A DNA stretch of 7,607 nucleotides from Candidatus Sulfopaludibacter sp. SbA3 (GTDB lineage: Bacteria; Acidobacteriota; Terriglobia; Bryobacterales; Bryobacteraceae). This document shows positions 1-5,170 of this stretch, one piece after another. The stretch covers positions 6,820-14,426 of the forward strand of contig OKRF01000522.1 of NCBI GenBank assembly GCA_900290315.1, given 5' to 3'. How positions within the stretch are numbered: the first letter of the stretch is position 1; each line of letters opens with the position of its first letter. A program made the translations under genes and the position numbers. The notes below the pieces were generated by a model. The model searched no databases. It had not been told where the DNA came from and was given only the letters and a program-made list of their open reading frames with translations.

Positions 1-157
1 GGGAGGCGCGGAGGAAGACGCGGAGAGAAGAAAGCCCTGCGGGTTAGAGGAGCTATGCTGAGGGCGGCAAAGGCTGGCCAGCCCCCATTCAAATTCTTCC
101 TTTTCTCCCTTTTTCTCAGCGTCTTCCTCCGCGTCTCCGCGCCTCCGCGGTGAAGAG
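1..157. repeat. Imperfect inverted repeat, purine/pyrimidine-biased, at left window edge
   Basis: No gene is visible here. The left arm (about 2-34) and the right arm (about 111-150, read in reverse complement) share GGAGGCGCGGA and GGAAGACGC blocks followed by an A/G-rich run. The right arm has about 8 extra bases (an additional GACGCGGA-like unit), so the arms pair with one bulge. The arms are built from short degenerate units of the GCGGAG/GACGCGGA kind, a type of low-complexity intergenic repeat I recall from many environmental bacterial genomes. The roughly 75-nt spacer contains a perfect 12-bp palindrome, GGCTGGCCAGCC, at 72-83. The element lies just downstream of the minus-strand BMC operon, whose last stop is at 173, and could form a large hairpin that ends its transcript. 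The left arm may continue outside the window, so its true boundary is unknown. Confidence 0.65.
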
Positions 158-172
158 AAGTCTCGCCCATAA

Positions 173-439
173 CTAGTCCAGATGGATCTCGTCCACGATG
201 CCGATAATCGCGGTATCGACGGGGGTGTCTTTACAGCCTTCCGCCAGCCGCGCGGAGCTGCCCGAAACCGCCAGCACCTTCTCCCGGAAACCGGCGCTCA
301 CCGTGTCCACAGCCACCACGTATCCGGCTTCGTCTTTCCCTTCCGGAGAGACAGGTTTGAGGATCAGCAGTTTCTTGCCTTCCAGGCGAGGGTCTTTCCG
401 TGTAGCCACCACGGTGCCCACTACGCGGGCGAGAATCAT
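173..439 (-). CDS. EutN/CcmL family BMC vertex (pentamer) protein
   Basis: This 88-residue protein belongs to the EutN/CcmL family (BMC-P), whose members form pentamers that cap the vertices of the bacterial microcompartment shell. The start MILARVVGTVVATRKDP, the central VDTVSAGFREKVLAVSGSSAR segment (compare VDTVGAG...V..GSSAR in the family) and the end DTAIIGIVDEI cover the whole single domain. I chose the ATG at 437-439 because family proteins start at exactly this M-x-(L/I)-(A/G)-x-V-x-G; the upstream in-frame extension is Arg-rich and unlike the family. Only a weak GGAA-like ribosome site precedes it. It is the third gene of the aldolase/BMC-H/EutN operon, starting 19 nt after the BMC-H stop. 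Family assignment is secure; which type of compartment it closes is inferred from the aldolase next door. Confidence 0.95.
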   Translation of the reverse strand: MILARVVGTVVATRKDPRLEGKKLLILKPVSPEGKDEAGYVVAVDTVSAGFREKVLAVSGSSARLAEGCKDTPVDTAIIGIVDEIHLD

Positions 440-458
440 GAGGGTTCCGCGCCGCCGG

Positions 459-758
459 CTACTTGCCGGCGCCCTGTGCCTGGCTCTTGCCGATTGGCAA
501 AACATCTTCCAGGCTCTGGTGCGGACGCGGAATCACGTGCACCGCGATCAGTTCGCCCACCCGGCGCGCCGCGGCGGCGCCGGCATCGGTAGCCGCACGC
601 ACGGCCGCGACGTCTCCCCGCACCATGGCCGTCACATAGCCCGATCCGATCTTCTCCCAGCCGACCAGGGTCACCTTCGCGGCCTTCACCATCGCGTCGG
701 AAGCCTCAATCATGGCCACCAGACCGCGCGTTTCGATCATTCCTAACGCTTCACCCAT
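459..758 (-). CDS. BMC-H hexameric microcompartment shell protein (PduA/EutM/CcmK type)
   Basis: This 99-residue protein is a single BMC domain (Pfam PF00936), the building block of the hexagonal tiles forming the facets of a bacterial microcompartment. Visible hallmarks are GMIETRGLVAMIEASDAMVKAA (residues 6-27), the edge lysine K28 typical of the hexamer-hexamer contact, and the pore loop KIGSG at 36-40. That loop is the same as in PduA-type shell proteins, whose small polar pores are thought to pass polyols and other small hydrophilic metabolites. The last ~20 residues (SLEDVLPIGKSQAQGAGK) form a short tail beyond the core domain. The ATG at 758 has a GGGAG ribosome site about 8 nt upstream. 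It lies 23 nt after the aldolase stop and 19 nt before the EutN start, so the three genes are very likely one operon. A single-domain BMC-H fits the length; it is not a tandem BMC-T. Confidence 0.96.
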   Translation of the reverse strand: MGEALGMIETRGLVAMIEASDAMVKAAKVTLVGWEKIGSGYVTAMVRGDVAAVRAATDAGAAAARRVGELIAVHVIPRPHQSLEDVLPIGKSQAQGAGK

Positions 759-781
759 CTATCGTTCTCCCAACGTGTCTC

Positions 782-1498
782 TTAAGCCATACCACGCGCT
801 TTCAGAGCTTCGTCCACCAGACCGACCAACTCCGAGCGCGTTACATAAAACCGTTCTTCGCCGCCGGCCGGCGCCACTTCTTCGGCCGACACCGGGCATC
901 CCGGTTCGCCGCTCACCTTAGCCTTCACACCGTAACGGGTGCGTGCATCCAGCAGTTTGTCCACTTCAGGCCGCGGCAGCACCTTGGCTCCTCCGAGAAG
1001 TTCCGCCACCAGGTGGATGCGCGCGAAATGCTCCATGGTCTCCATACGGAAGTAGGCCTGAAACAGGTCTTCGCCGTAGCACACCGCACCGTGGTTGGCC
1101 ATCAGCAGCGCGTCGTACTTGGGGATCAGCGGGAGCATCGGCTCAGTCAGTTCCGGCGTTCCGGGCAGACCGTAGGCGGCCAGCGGCACGCAGCCCAGCG
1201 GCGGGTGGGCGTGCACCACCGCCTTAATTTCCGGACGCATCTCGTAAACCGTTAAATGCATGGCGATCTCGCTAGTCCGCTCGCGGCGGCCGGAGATTTT
1301 ATTACCTTTGCAGTCGACGATGATCAAATCGTCGGGATGCATCAGGCCTTTGCAGACACCCGTAGGAGTGCAGAGAATCCGTTCCGCATCCAAGCGGACA
1401 GAGATATTCCCGTCGTTGGCCGCGATCCAGCCTTTTTGAAAGACCAGGCGGCCAATCTGGACGATATCGTCGCGATATTCGCGCTCCGTTTTCACCAT
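782..1498 (-). CDS. Class II aldolase (fuculose/rhamnulose-1-phosphate type), probable BMC cargo with C-terminal encapsulation peptide
   Basis: This 238-residue protein belongs to the zinc-dependent class II aldolase/adducin family, which cleaves L-fuculose- or L-rhamnulose-1-phosphate to dihydroxyacetone phosphate and lactaldehyde. In planctomycete and related BMCs this enzyme produces the aldehyde handled inside the shell. Visible sites: GNIS phosphate loop (30-33), TPTG (44-47), TSE with catalytic Glu77, HAHP with metal ligands His96 and His98, and NHG with the third ligand His136. Compared with E. coli FucA as I recall it, Glu-to-His and Gly-Thr-to-His spacings agree, but about 23 residues are missing between His98 and Gly113-Thr114, the stretch that carries FucA Tyr113. 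After the catalytic domain come a Pro/Gly/Glu-rich linker and an amphipathic helix (SELVGLVDEALKARG, near the C terminus), typical of encapsulation peptides. The ATG at 1498 was chosen because MVKTEREYRDDIV matches the family start; upstream codons overlap the promoter region. Substrate and activity are inferred. Confidence 0.9.
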   Translation of the reverse strand: MVKTEREYRDDIVQIGRLVFQKGWIAANDGNISVRLDAERILCTPTGVCKGLMHPDDLIIVDCKGNKISGRRERTSEIAMHLTVYEMRPEIKAVVHAHPPLGCVPLAAYGLPGTPELTEPMLPLIPKYDALLMANHGAVCYGEDLFQAYFRMETMEHFARIHLVAELLGGAKVLPRPEVDKLLDARTRYGVKAKVSGEPGCPVSAEEVAPAGGEERFYVTRSELVGLVDEALKARGMA

Positions 1499-1511
1499 TG
1501 CGGGATCTTCG

Positions 1512-1520
1512 ATTGTAGCA
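1512..1520 (-). promoter_or_regulatory. Predicted extended -10 promoter of the BMC operon (TGCTACAAT)
   Basis: Read on the minus strand, TGC-TACAAT is an extended -10 element (TGn plus a 5/6 match to TATAAT). It lies 13 nt before the aldolase ATG at 1498, so transcription would start only about 6 nt before the start codon. No good -35 box is seen, as is common for extended -10 promoters. The ribosome site between it and the ATG is weak. Confidence 0.45.
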
Positions 1521-1549
1521 GACTGCACCGTAGAGTCCGCCGTGCGGGT

Positions 1550-1558
1550 TGCTATGAT
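1550..1558 (+). promoter_or_regulatory. Predicted extended -10 promoter of the rhomboid gene (TGCTATGAT)
   Basis: TGC-TATGAT is an extended -10 element ending 8 nt before the rhomboid ATG at 1567. The expected transcription start falls at or next to the ATG, and no Shine-Dalgarno sequence precedes it, so the mRNA may be leaderless. The BMC operon promoter faces the other way about 30 bp to the left, making the 68-bp intergenic region a compact divergent promoter. Confidence 0.45.
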
Positions 1559-1566
1559 AGGGGCGC

Positions 1567-2403
1567 ATGGATTCGCGCCGCATGTGCCCGCATTGCCGGG
1601 CATTTATCACTGATAAGGACCGCGTTTGCCCCTATTGCAACGAGCGGGTGGGACCGCGGGCGATCGAGCGGCGCAGCGATGCGCCGGCGCTCGGCGGATT
1701 GATTCCTCACGCCCGATTCACCACCGTGCTGATCATGCTGATCAATTTCGGGTTCTACCTGGCCACCACCATTTATGCCATGAAGTCCGGTACCGGCGAC
1801 GCCATGGGGCTGGACAGCCGGACGTTGGTCTTATTTGGAGCCAAGTACCAGGTTCTGGCCGCCGGCCAATGGTGGCGGCTGGTGACCGCGGGGTTTCTGC
1901 ACGGCGGATTGCTGCACATCCTGTTCAATTCCTGGGCGCTTTTCGACGTCGGCGCCATGGTGGATGAGATCTACGGAACCAATCGCATGCTGGTGATCTA
2001 TTTCTTCGGCAATGTCACCGGCTTCTTCTTCAGCAGCGTGTGGGCCGACCACACACCCTCTGTGGGGGCGTCGGCGGCGATCTGCGGCTTGGTGGGAGCG
2101 ATGATCGCGCTCGGGGTACGGCATCGCAATCCCATGGGCGATGCCATCCGCGGCACGTTTGTGCGCTGGGCGGTGTACATCCTGATCATGGGATTCGTGA
2201 TGTCTCAGACTGACAACGCCGCGCACATCGGAGGACTGGCGGGAGGCTTCGGAATCGGGTATCTGGCTGGCACGCCGCGGTACGAAGGTTCCCCTACGGA
2301 AAAGCTCTGGAAGCTATCCGCCGGGCTATGCGTCCTGCTCACCGTGGTTAGTTTCCTAATGTGGTACTTGTGGTATGCGAGATATGCGCAGATAATGGGA
2401 TGA
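1567..2403 (+). CDS. Rhomboid family intramembrane serine protease with N-terminal zinc ribbon
   Basis: This 278-residue membrane protein is a rhomboid protease, which cuts transmembrane segments of other proteins within the bilayer. The N terminus is a small zinc ribbon with two CxxC pairs (Cys7/Cys10 and Cys21/Cys24). The rhomboid core follows: hydrophobic segment at about 52-71, the loop QWWRLVTAGFLHGGLLHILFN split over 101-121 with the conserved His112, His117 and Asn121, then GASAAICGL with the presumed nucleophile Ser169, and AHIGGLAGG with catalytic His220. A further hydrophobic helix lies near 253-270. The residue after Ser169 is Ala instead of the usual Gly of the GxSG motif; the dyad itself is intact, so the enzyme is probably active. 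The ATG gives the complete zinc ribbon. It is followed after 1 nt by a small secreted protein gene. The substrate is unknown. Confidence 0.93.
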   Translation: MDSRRMCPHCRAFITDKDRVCPYCNERVGPRAIERRSDAPALGGLIPHARFTTVLIMLINFGFYLATTIYAMKSGTGDAMGLDSRTLVLFGAKYQVLAAGQWWRLVTAGFLHGGLLHILFNSWALFDVGAMVDEIYGTNRMLVIYFFGNVTGFFFSSVWADHTPSVGASAAICGLVGAMIALGVRHRNPMGDAIRGTFVRWAVYILIMGFVMSQTDNAAHIGGLAGGFGIGYLAGTPRYEGSPTEKLWKLSAGLCVLLTVVSFLMWYLWYARYAQIMG

Positions 2404-2404
2404 G

Positions 2405-2602
2405 ATGAGATTTCGTACATTAGCACTGGCCTTGGCCCTGAGTTGCGGTCTGGCGGCGATCGGCGAGGCCAAGCAGAAGACTGTGGTTCACCACCCGTCC
2501 AGGGCCGTCAAAGGCAAGGCGGGGGGCAAAGCGCCGAAGTTCAAGCCCGGTAAGTACAAAGCCCGCAAGCAAGTCGTCAAGAAACGCGTTGTGAAGCACT
2601 AG
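2405..2602 (+). CDS. Small secreted Lys/Arg-rich protein of unknown function
   Basis: I do not recognise this 65-residue product. It starts with a clear signal peptide: basic MRFR, hydrophobic LALALALSCGLAAIG (about 5-20), and a likely cleavage after GEA. The remaining ~42 residues are very basic, with repeated K/R blocks (VKGKAGGKAPKFKPGKYKA, then RKQVVKKRVVKH) and no acidic residue. It would be a small, probably unstructured polycation in the periplasm or outside the cell, where it could bind nucleic acid, lipopolysaccharide or other anionic polymers; that is inference. Its ATG lies 1 nt after the rhomboid TGA, within a GGGATGAG context, which suggests translational coupling. Codon use and the signal peptide argue for a real gene. 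The rhomboid is not known to act on it. Confidence 0.68.
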   Translation: MRFRTLALALALSCGLAAIGEAKQKTVVHHPSRAVKGKAGGKAPKFKPGKYKARKQVVKKRVVKH

Positions 2603-2626
2603 CCTCAGAGGCTTCCCTCCTGGTGG

Positions 2627-2635
2627 TGATACACT
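2627..2635 (+). promoter_or_regulatory. Possible extended -10 promoter before the DUF1223 gene (TGATACACT)
   Basis: TGA-TACACT resembles an extended -10 element. It lies 16 nt before the GTG start at 2652, with an AGGGAGAG ribosome site (2638-2645) in between. It may give the DUF1223 gene its own transcript in addition to read-through from the rhomboid promoter. No -35 box is evident. Confidence 0.3.
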
Positions 2636-2651
2636 GAAGGGAGAGCTGTCT

Positions 2652-3335
2652 GTGTTGCGAAATCTAGTCATTGCCCTACTTTGCGTAGCTGCAGTCTACG
2701 CCACCGAACCCGCCCGCCAGCCCGTCCTGGTAGAGCTTTTCACCTCCGAAGGCTGCTCCAGTTGCCCTCCTGCGGACCGCTTACTGGAACAACTGGACCG
2801 GCAGGCGATCGTCCTCAGCGAGCACGTCGATTACTGGAATCAGCTTGGCTGGAAGGATCCCTTCTCCTCGCACGCCTTCACCCAGCGGCAGGAGGACTAC
2901 GGCCGCCAACTCAAAACGCAGGGACCGTACACCCCGCAGATGGTGGTCGACGGCGCGACGGAATTCCTCGGCAGCGATAGCAGCCGTGCGCTGCAGGAGC
3001 TTTCCAAGGCGGGGCAGCGTCCCAAGGCTGCGGTTCACATTTCCCGGACGCCGGCGGGCCTGCAGGTGGAGGTCGCCGATGCGCCGCACTCGGCCACCGT
3101 CTTCCTGGCGTTGGCCGATAACTCTGCGTCATCGCAAGTGGCGGCCGGCGAGAACAACGGCCGCCGGCTGCATCACGTCGCCGTTGTCCGCAGCATCCGC
3201 AAACTCGGCGCGGTGAAAAAAGGAAGCGGCTTCAGCCAGGCGGTGGCGCTTCCCGGTCCCGAACAGCGTGCCGTGGTGTTCGTTCAGGAATCGGACCAGG
3301 GCCCCATCGACGGCGCCGCGGTCTGGATGCAGTAA
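2652..3335 (+). CDS. Secreted DUF1223 (thioredoxin-fold) protein with CSSC motif
   Basis: This 227-residue protein matches the DUF1223 family (PF06764), secreted proteins with a thioredoxin-like fold and no established function. A signal peptide covers residues 1-17, with probable cleavage after VYA. The family signature follows: VELFTSEGCSSCPPADRLL, with a CxxC pair at Cys35/Cys38, then HVDYWNQLGWKDPFSS and YTPQMVVDG, which resembles the cis-Pro region next to a thioredoxin active site. The C-terminal ~100 residues form a beta-rich region (KAAVHISRTP... AVVFVQESDQGPIDGAAVW) typical of the family. A redox role on exported proteins is plausible but unproven. The start is GTG, supported by AGGGAGAG 6-7 nt upstream and by the signal peptide. 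The gene ends 4 nt before the palindromic repeat at 3339, its likely terminator. Confidence 0.92.
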   Translation: MLRNLVIALLCVAAVYATEPARQPVLVELFTSEGCSSCPPADRLLEQLDRQAIVLSEHVDYWNQLGWKDPFSSHAFTQRQEDYGRQLKTQGPYTPQMVVDGATEFLGSDSSRALQELSKAGQRPKAAVHISRTPAGLQVEVADAPHSATVFLALADNSASSQVAAGENNGRRLHHVAVVRSIRKLGAVKKGSGFSQAVALPGPEQRAVVFVQESDQGPIDGAAVWMQ

Positions 3336-3338
3336 CAA

Positions 3339-3411
3339 GAAAATCCGTCAGCCTGATCCGCGCGATTATTGCAATATGCGATAAATCGCGCGGATCAGGC
3401 TGACGGATTTT
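3339..3411. repeat. 73-bp palindromic intergenic repeat, copy 1 (bidirectional terminator-like hairpin)
   Basis: Left arm 3340-3367 and right arm 3384-3411 are perfect reverse complements over 28 bp (core CCGTCAGCCTGATCCGCGCG). The 16-nt loop can fold further (3368-3373 with 3377-3382, one G-T wobble, one bulged A at 3383), giving an almost fully paired hairpin of about 72 nt. It starts with an A-run and ends with a T-run, so in either direction the stem is followed by T residues, as in an intrinsic terminator. It fills the gap between two convergent genes: the DUF1223 stop (3333-3335) and the SUMF1-like stop (3412-3414). A second copy at 6167-6239 differs at about 9 of 73 positions. Confidence 0.93.
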
Positions 3412-4284
3412 TCACGGCTCCCGGACTGCGCGGAATCCCACCATGCGATGCCCCTGGAAGGACGGCCACGCCGCGGTGCGCGCGTAGGACCGGAGTTCGA
3501 ACGGCTCCATGAAGAAAGTTCCCCCGCGCAGCACGCGATACGCGCCTTCCGCCGGACCCTTTGGATTCTTGCGCGGCGAGACCGAGTAATAGTCGCGGCT
3601 GTACCAATCCGAGCACCACTCCATGACATTTCCCGCCATGTCCAACGCCCCGTATGGCGATGCGTTATTGTGAGTCTGCAACGTGCCGTGGATGCCGCCG
3701 TCGTAGAAGCCGGCCACGCTTCCGGTATCGAAGGGCTGCGCTCCCACGTAATTCGCGTAGGAGCGGTCGATCTCGTTGCCCCACGGATAGCGCCGCTGGT
3801 CGGTGCCGCGCGCCGCTTTTTCCCACTCCGCTTCCGTCGGCAGCCGGTATTTCCTGCCCGTCTTGGCGCTCAGCCAGTTGCAGTACGCCACCGCCGAGTC
3901 CCAATTCACGCCCAGCACGGGATAATCGTCGGTGTTGGGCGTGCCACCGCCATGATTGCGGGCATCGTTCCAGTAAGGAACCTGGTTCTTCGGCACCACT
4001 CGCCCGCCGGGCCAGAACCTGGCATCGTCGTAACCGGGATCGTCGCGGAACCTCTTCCACTCGCCGTTGGTCATCTCATATTTGGCGATGTAGAATGCAT
4101 CCAGCTCCACCACGTGCACAGGCCGTTCGCGCGGATCTCCGTCGCCGAAGTTGTCGCCCATTCGAAAAGCTCCGGCCGGCACATAGACATAATCGCCGTG
4201 GCCGTCATTGACCACCGGAGGAGCACCGGCGGGCGCCGGTGCCAGCGCCAGCGCGGCCAGAAACAACACCACAAAACCGCGCAT
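3412..4284 (-). CDS. Secreted SUMF1/FGE-sulfatase-domain protein lacking the catalytic cysteines
   Basis: This 290-residue protein has a signal peptide (about 1-21) and a full FGE-sulfatase/SUMF1 domain (PF03781). Family landmarks are YVPAGAFRMG (34-43), PVLGVNWDSAVAYCNWLS (122-139), YRLPTEAEWEKAARG (146-160), YPWGN (166-170), GNVMEWCSDWY (218-228) and VLRGGTFF ending in GFRAVRE. True formylglycine-generating enzymes have two active cysteines after the GGS motif (Cys336 and Cys341 in human SUMF1). Aligning RGGTFFMEPFELRSYART by eye puts Met259 and Leu264 there, so sulfatase activation is unlikely. Secreted SUMF1-like proteins without these residues are common in acidobacteria and planctomycetes, and their function is generally unknown. 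The ATG follows the esterase TGA by 1 nt (TGAGATG), so translation is probably coupled. The stop abuts palindromic repeat copy 1. Confidence 0.93.
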   Translation of the reverse strand: MRGFVVLFLAALALAPAPAGAPPVVNDGHGDYVYVPAGAFRMGDNFGDGDPRERPVHVVELDAFYIAKYEMTNGEWKRFRDDPGYDDARFWPGGRVVPKNQVPYWNDARNHGGGTPNTDDYPVLGVNWDSAVAYCNWLSAKTGRKYRLPTEAEWEKAARGTDQRRYPWGNEIDRSYANYVGAQPFDTGSVAGFYDGGIHGTLQTHNNASPYGALDMAGNVMEWCSDWYSRDYYSVSPRKNPKGPAEGAYRVLRGGTFFMEPFELRSYARTAAWPSFQGHRMVGFRAVREP

Positions 4285-4285
4285 C

Positions 4286-5104
4286 TCAGTTGCTCCCCGG
4301 CAGGAAGCCGCCGAGCTTGAGGAACAGTTCCAGCCGACCCATCCAGTCGGAGAATTCGGGACTTCCGAAACCGCTCCCGAAGCCGTGGCGTCCCTTCTGG
4401 TAGACGTGAATCTCGGCGATGGCCCCTGCGCGAACCAGGTCCATGAACAGTTGTGCGTTACCGAGTGCCGGTCCGGTGTCGGCCGCCGCCGAGACCAGGA
4501 ACGTGGGCGGAAAGCTCTTCAGCGATTCGCCCGGCGCAGCGCGCCCCACGCCATAGACCAGCACCAGGTAATCCGGCCGCGAGCTCAGGCGATCAATGGG
4601 GTCGGCGGCGTTGGGGTCGCCGGGTCCGGAGGTCCCCGCCACGCTCCGCGCCGTGTTCGAACCGGCGGAAAATCCGATGTAGCCCACGCGGTTCGGATCC
4701 AGCTTGAACTCGGCGGCTCGCGAGCGAACCAACTGGACCGCGCGCTTGCCTTCCATCACGCGCACGTTTTCGCCATAGCGCGGCGACAGCCGGTAAGTCA
4801 GCACGAACGCAGTGACTCCCCAACTGTTATAGCGCTCGGCCACATCGAGGCCTTCCACCCCGTACATCAACATGATGTTGGAGCCTCCCGGCGCGACGAC
4901 CACGGAGCCTCCGTTGCGCTTGCCCTCGGGAGGAAGGAAAACCGTGAGGAAGGGGCTGTCCAAAGGCCCGTTGCCTTGCGCCAGCGGCACCTTACCCTCT
5001 TCCCAAAGCGGGATATTGTAGTTGGCGGCCGCGGGATGTTTGATATCCGCGGCGAAGAGAGTGCCCGAGAGCACCAGGACAGCAGCCAGCAGGGAAACAG
5101 CCAT
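4286..5104 (-). CDS. Secreted alpha/beta hydrolase (acetyl-esterase/BD-FAE-like)
   Basis: This 272-residue protein is an alpha/beta hydrolase resembling the secreted xylan or carbohydrate esterases of the acetyl-esterase/BD-FAE group. Visible sites: oxyanion region VAPGGS (70-75), the nucleophile elbow GFSAG (144-148, Ser146), and a plausible acid Asp209 (SAAADTGPA) and His240 (GRHGFG). The N terminus is a hydrophobic export signal ending LFAAD. With the ATG at 5104 the signal lacks a basic n-region. A TTG at 5138-5140 would add MTQLTGGRTLFC, which supplies an Arg and makes a more usual signal peptide. A weak TTGACG/GACACT promoter-like pair with 17-bp spacing, with the ATG 7 nt after the -10, favours the shorter form, so the start is uncertain. 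It is the first gene of a two-gene operon with the SUMF1-like gene. The natural substrate is unknown; polysaccharide acyl esters are a guess. Confidence 0.88.
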   Translation of the reverse strand: MAVSLLAAVLVLSGTLFAADIKHPAAANYNIPLWEEGKVPLAQGNGPLDSPFLTVFLPPEGKRNGGSVVVAPGGSNIMLMYGVEGLDVAERYNSWGVTAFVLTYRLSPRYGENVRVMEGKRAVQLVRSRAAEFKLDPNRVGYIGFSAGSNTARSVAGTSGPGDPNAADPIDRLSSRPDYLVLVYGVGRAAPGESLKSFPPTFLVSAAADTGPALGNAQLFMDLVRAGAIAEIHVYQKGRHGFGSGFGSPEFSDWMGRLELFLKLGGFLPGSN

Positions 5105-5170
5105 GCAGAACAGTGTCCGCCCGCCGGTGAGTTGCGTCAAGTAGTCGTTTTGTGATGGAGTCTTGTAACG

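Noticed and set aside
1..160. CRISPR array from the GCGGAG-like repeated units
   Set aside because: The units are short, degenerate and unevenly spaced, with no constant repeat/spacer length and no cas genes. The structure is one inverted pair, not a direct repeat array.
198..746. Long plus-strand open frame opposite the two BMC shell genes
   Set aside because: It lies fully antisense to EutN and BMC-H, which have clear family matches. Its product is Arg/Ser/His-rich with no recognisable domain, as expected for a GC-rich shadow frame.
2601..2613. AGCCTC-A-GAGGCT palindrome after the small basic protein as a terminator
   Set aside because: Only a 4-bp stem can form once a loop is allowed, and no T-run follows. 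A promoter and ribosome site for the next gene come directly after it.
3448..4320. 290-codon plus-strand open frame opposite the SUMF1-like gene
   Set aside because: It has the same length range as the real gene because of GC-rich codon structure. Its composition is low-complexity Ala/Arg/His/Val, without motifs, while the minus-strand frame has a signal peptide and a full SUMF1 domain.
4208..5155. 315-codon plus-strand open frame opposite the esterase gene
   Set aside because: It is antisense to a hydrolase with intact GFSAG and catalytic His. The predicted product has no family features and spans the gene boundary on the other strand.
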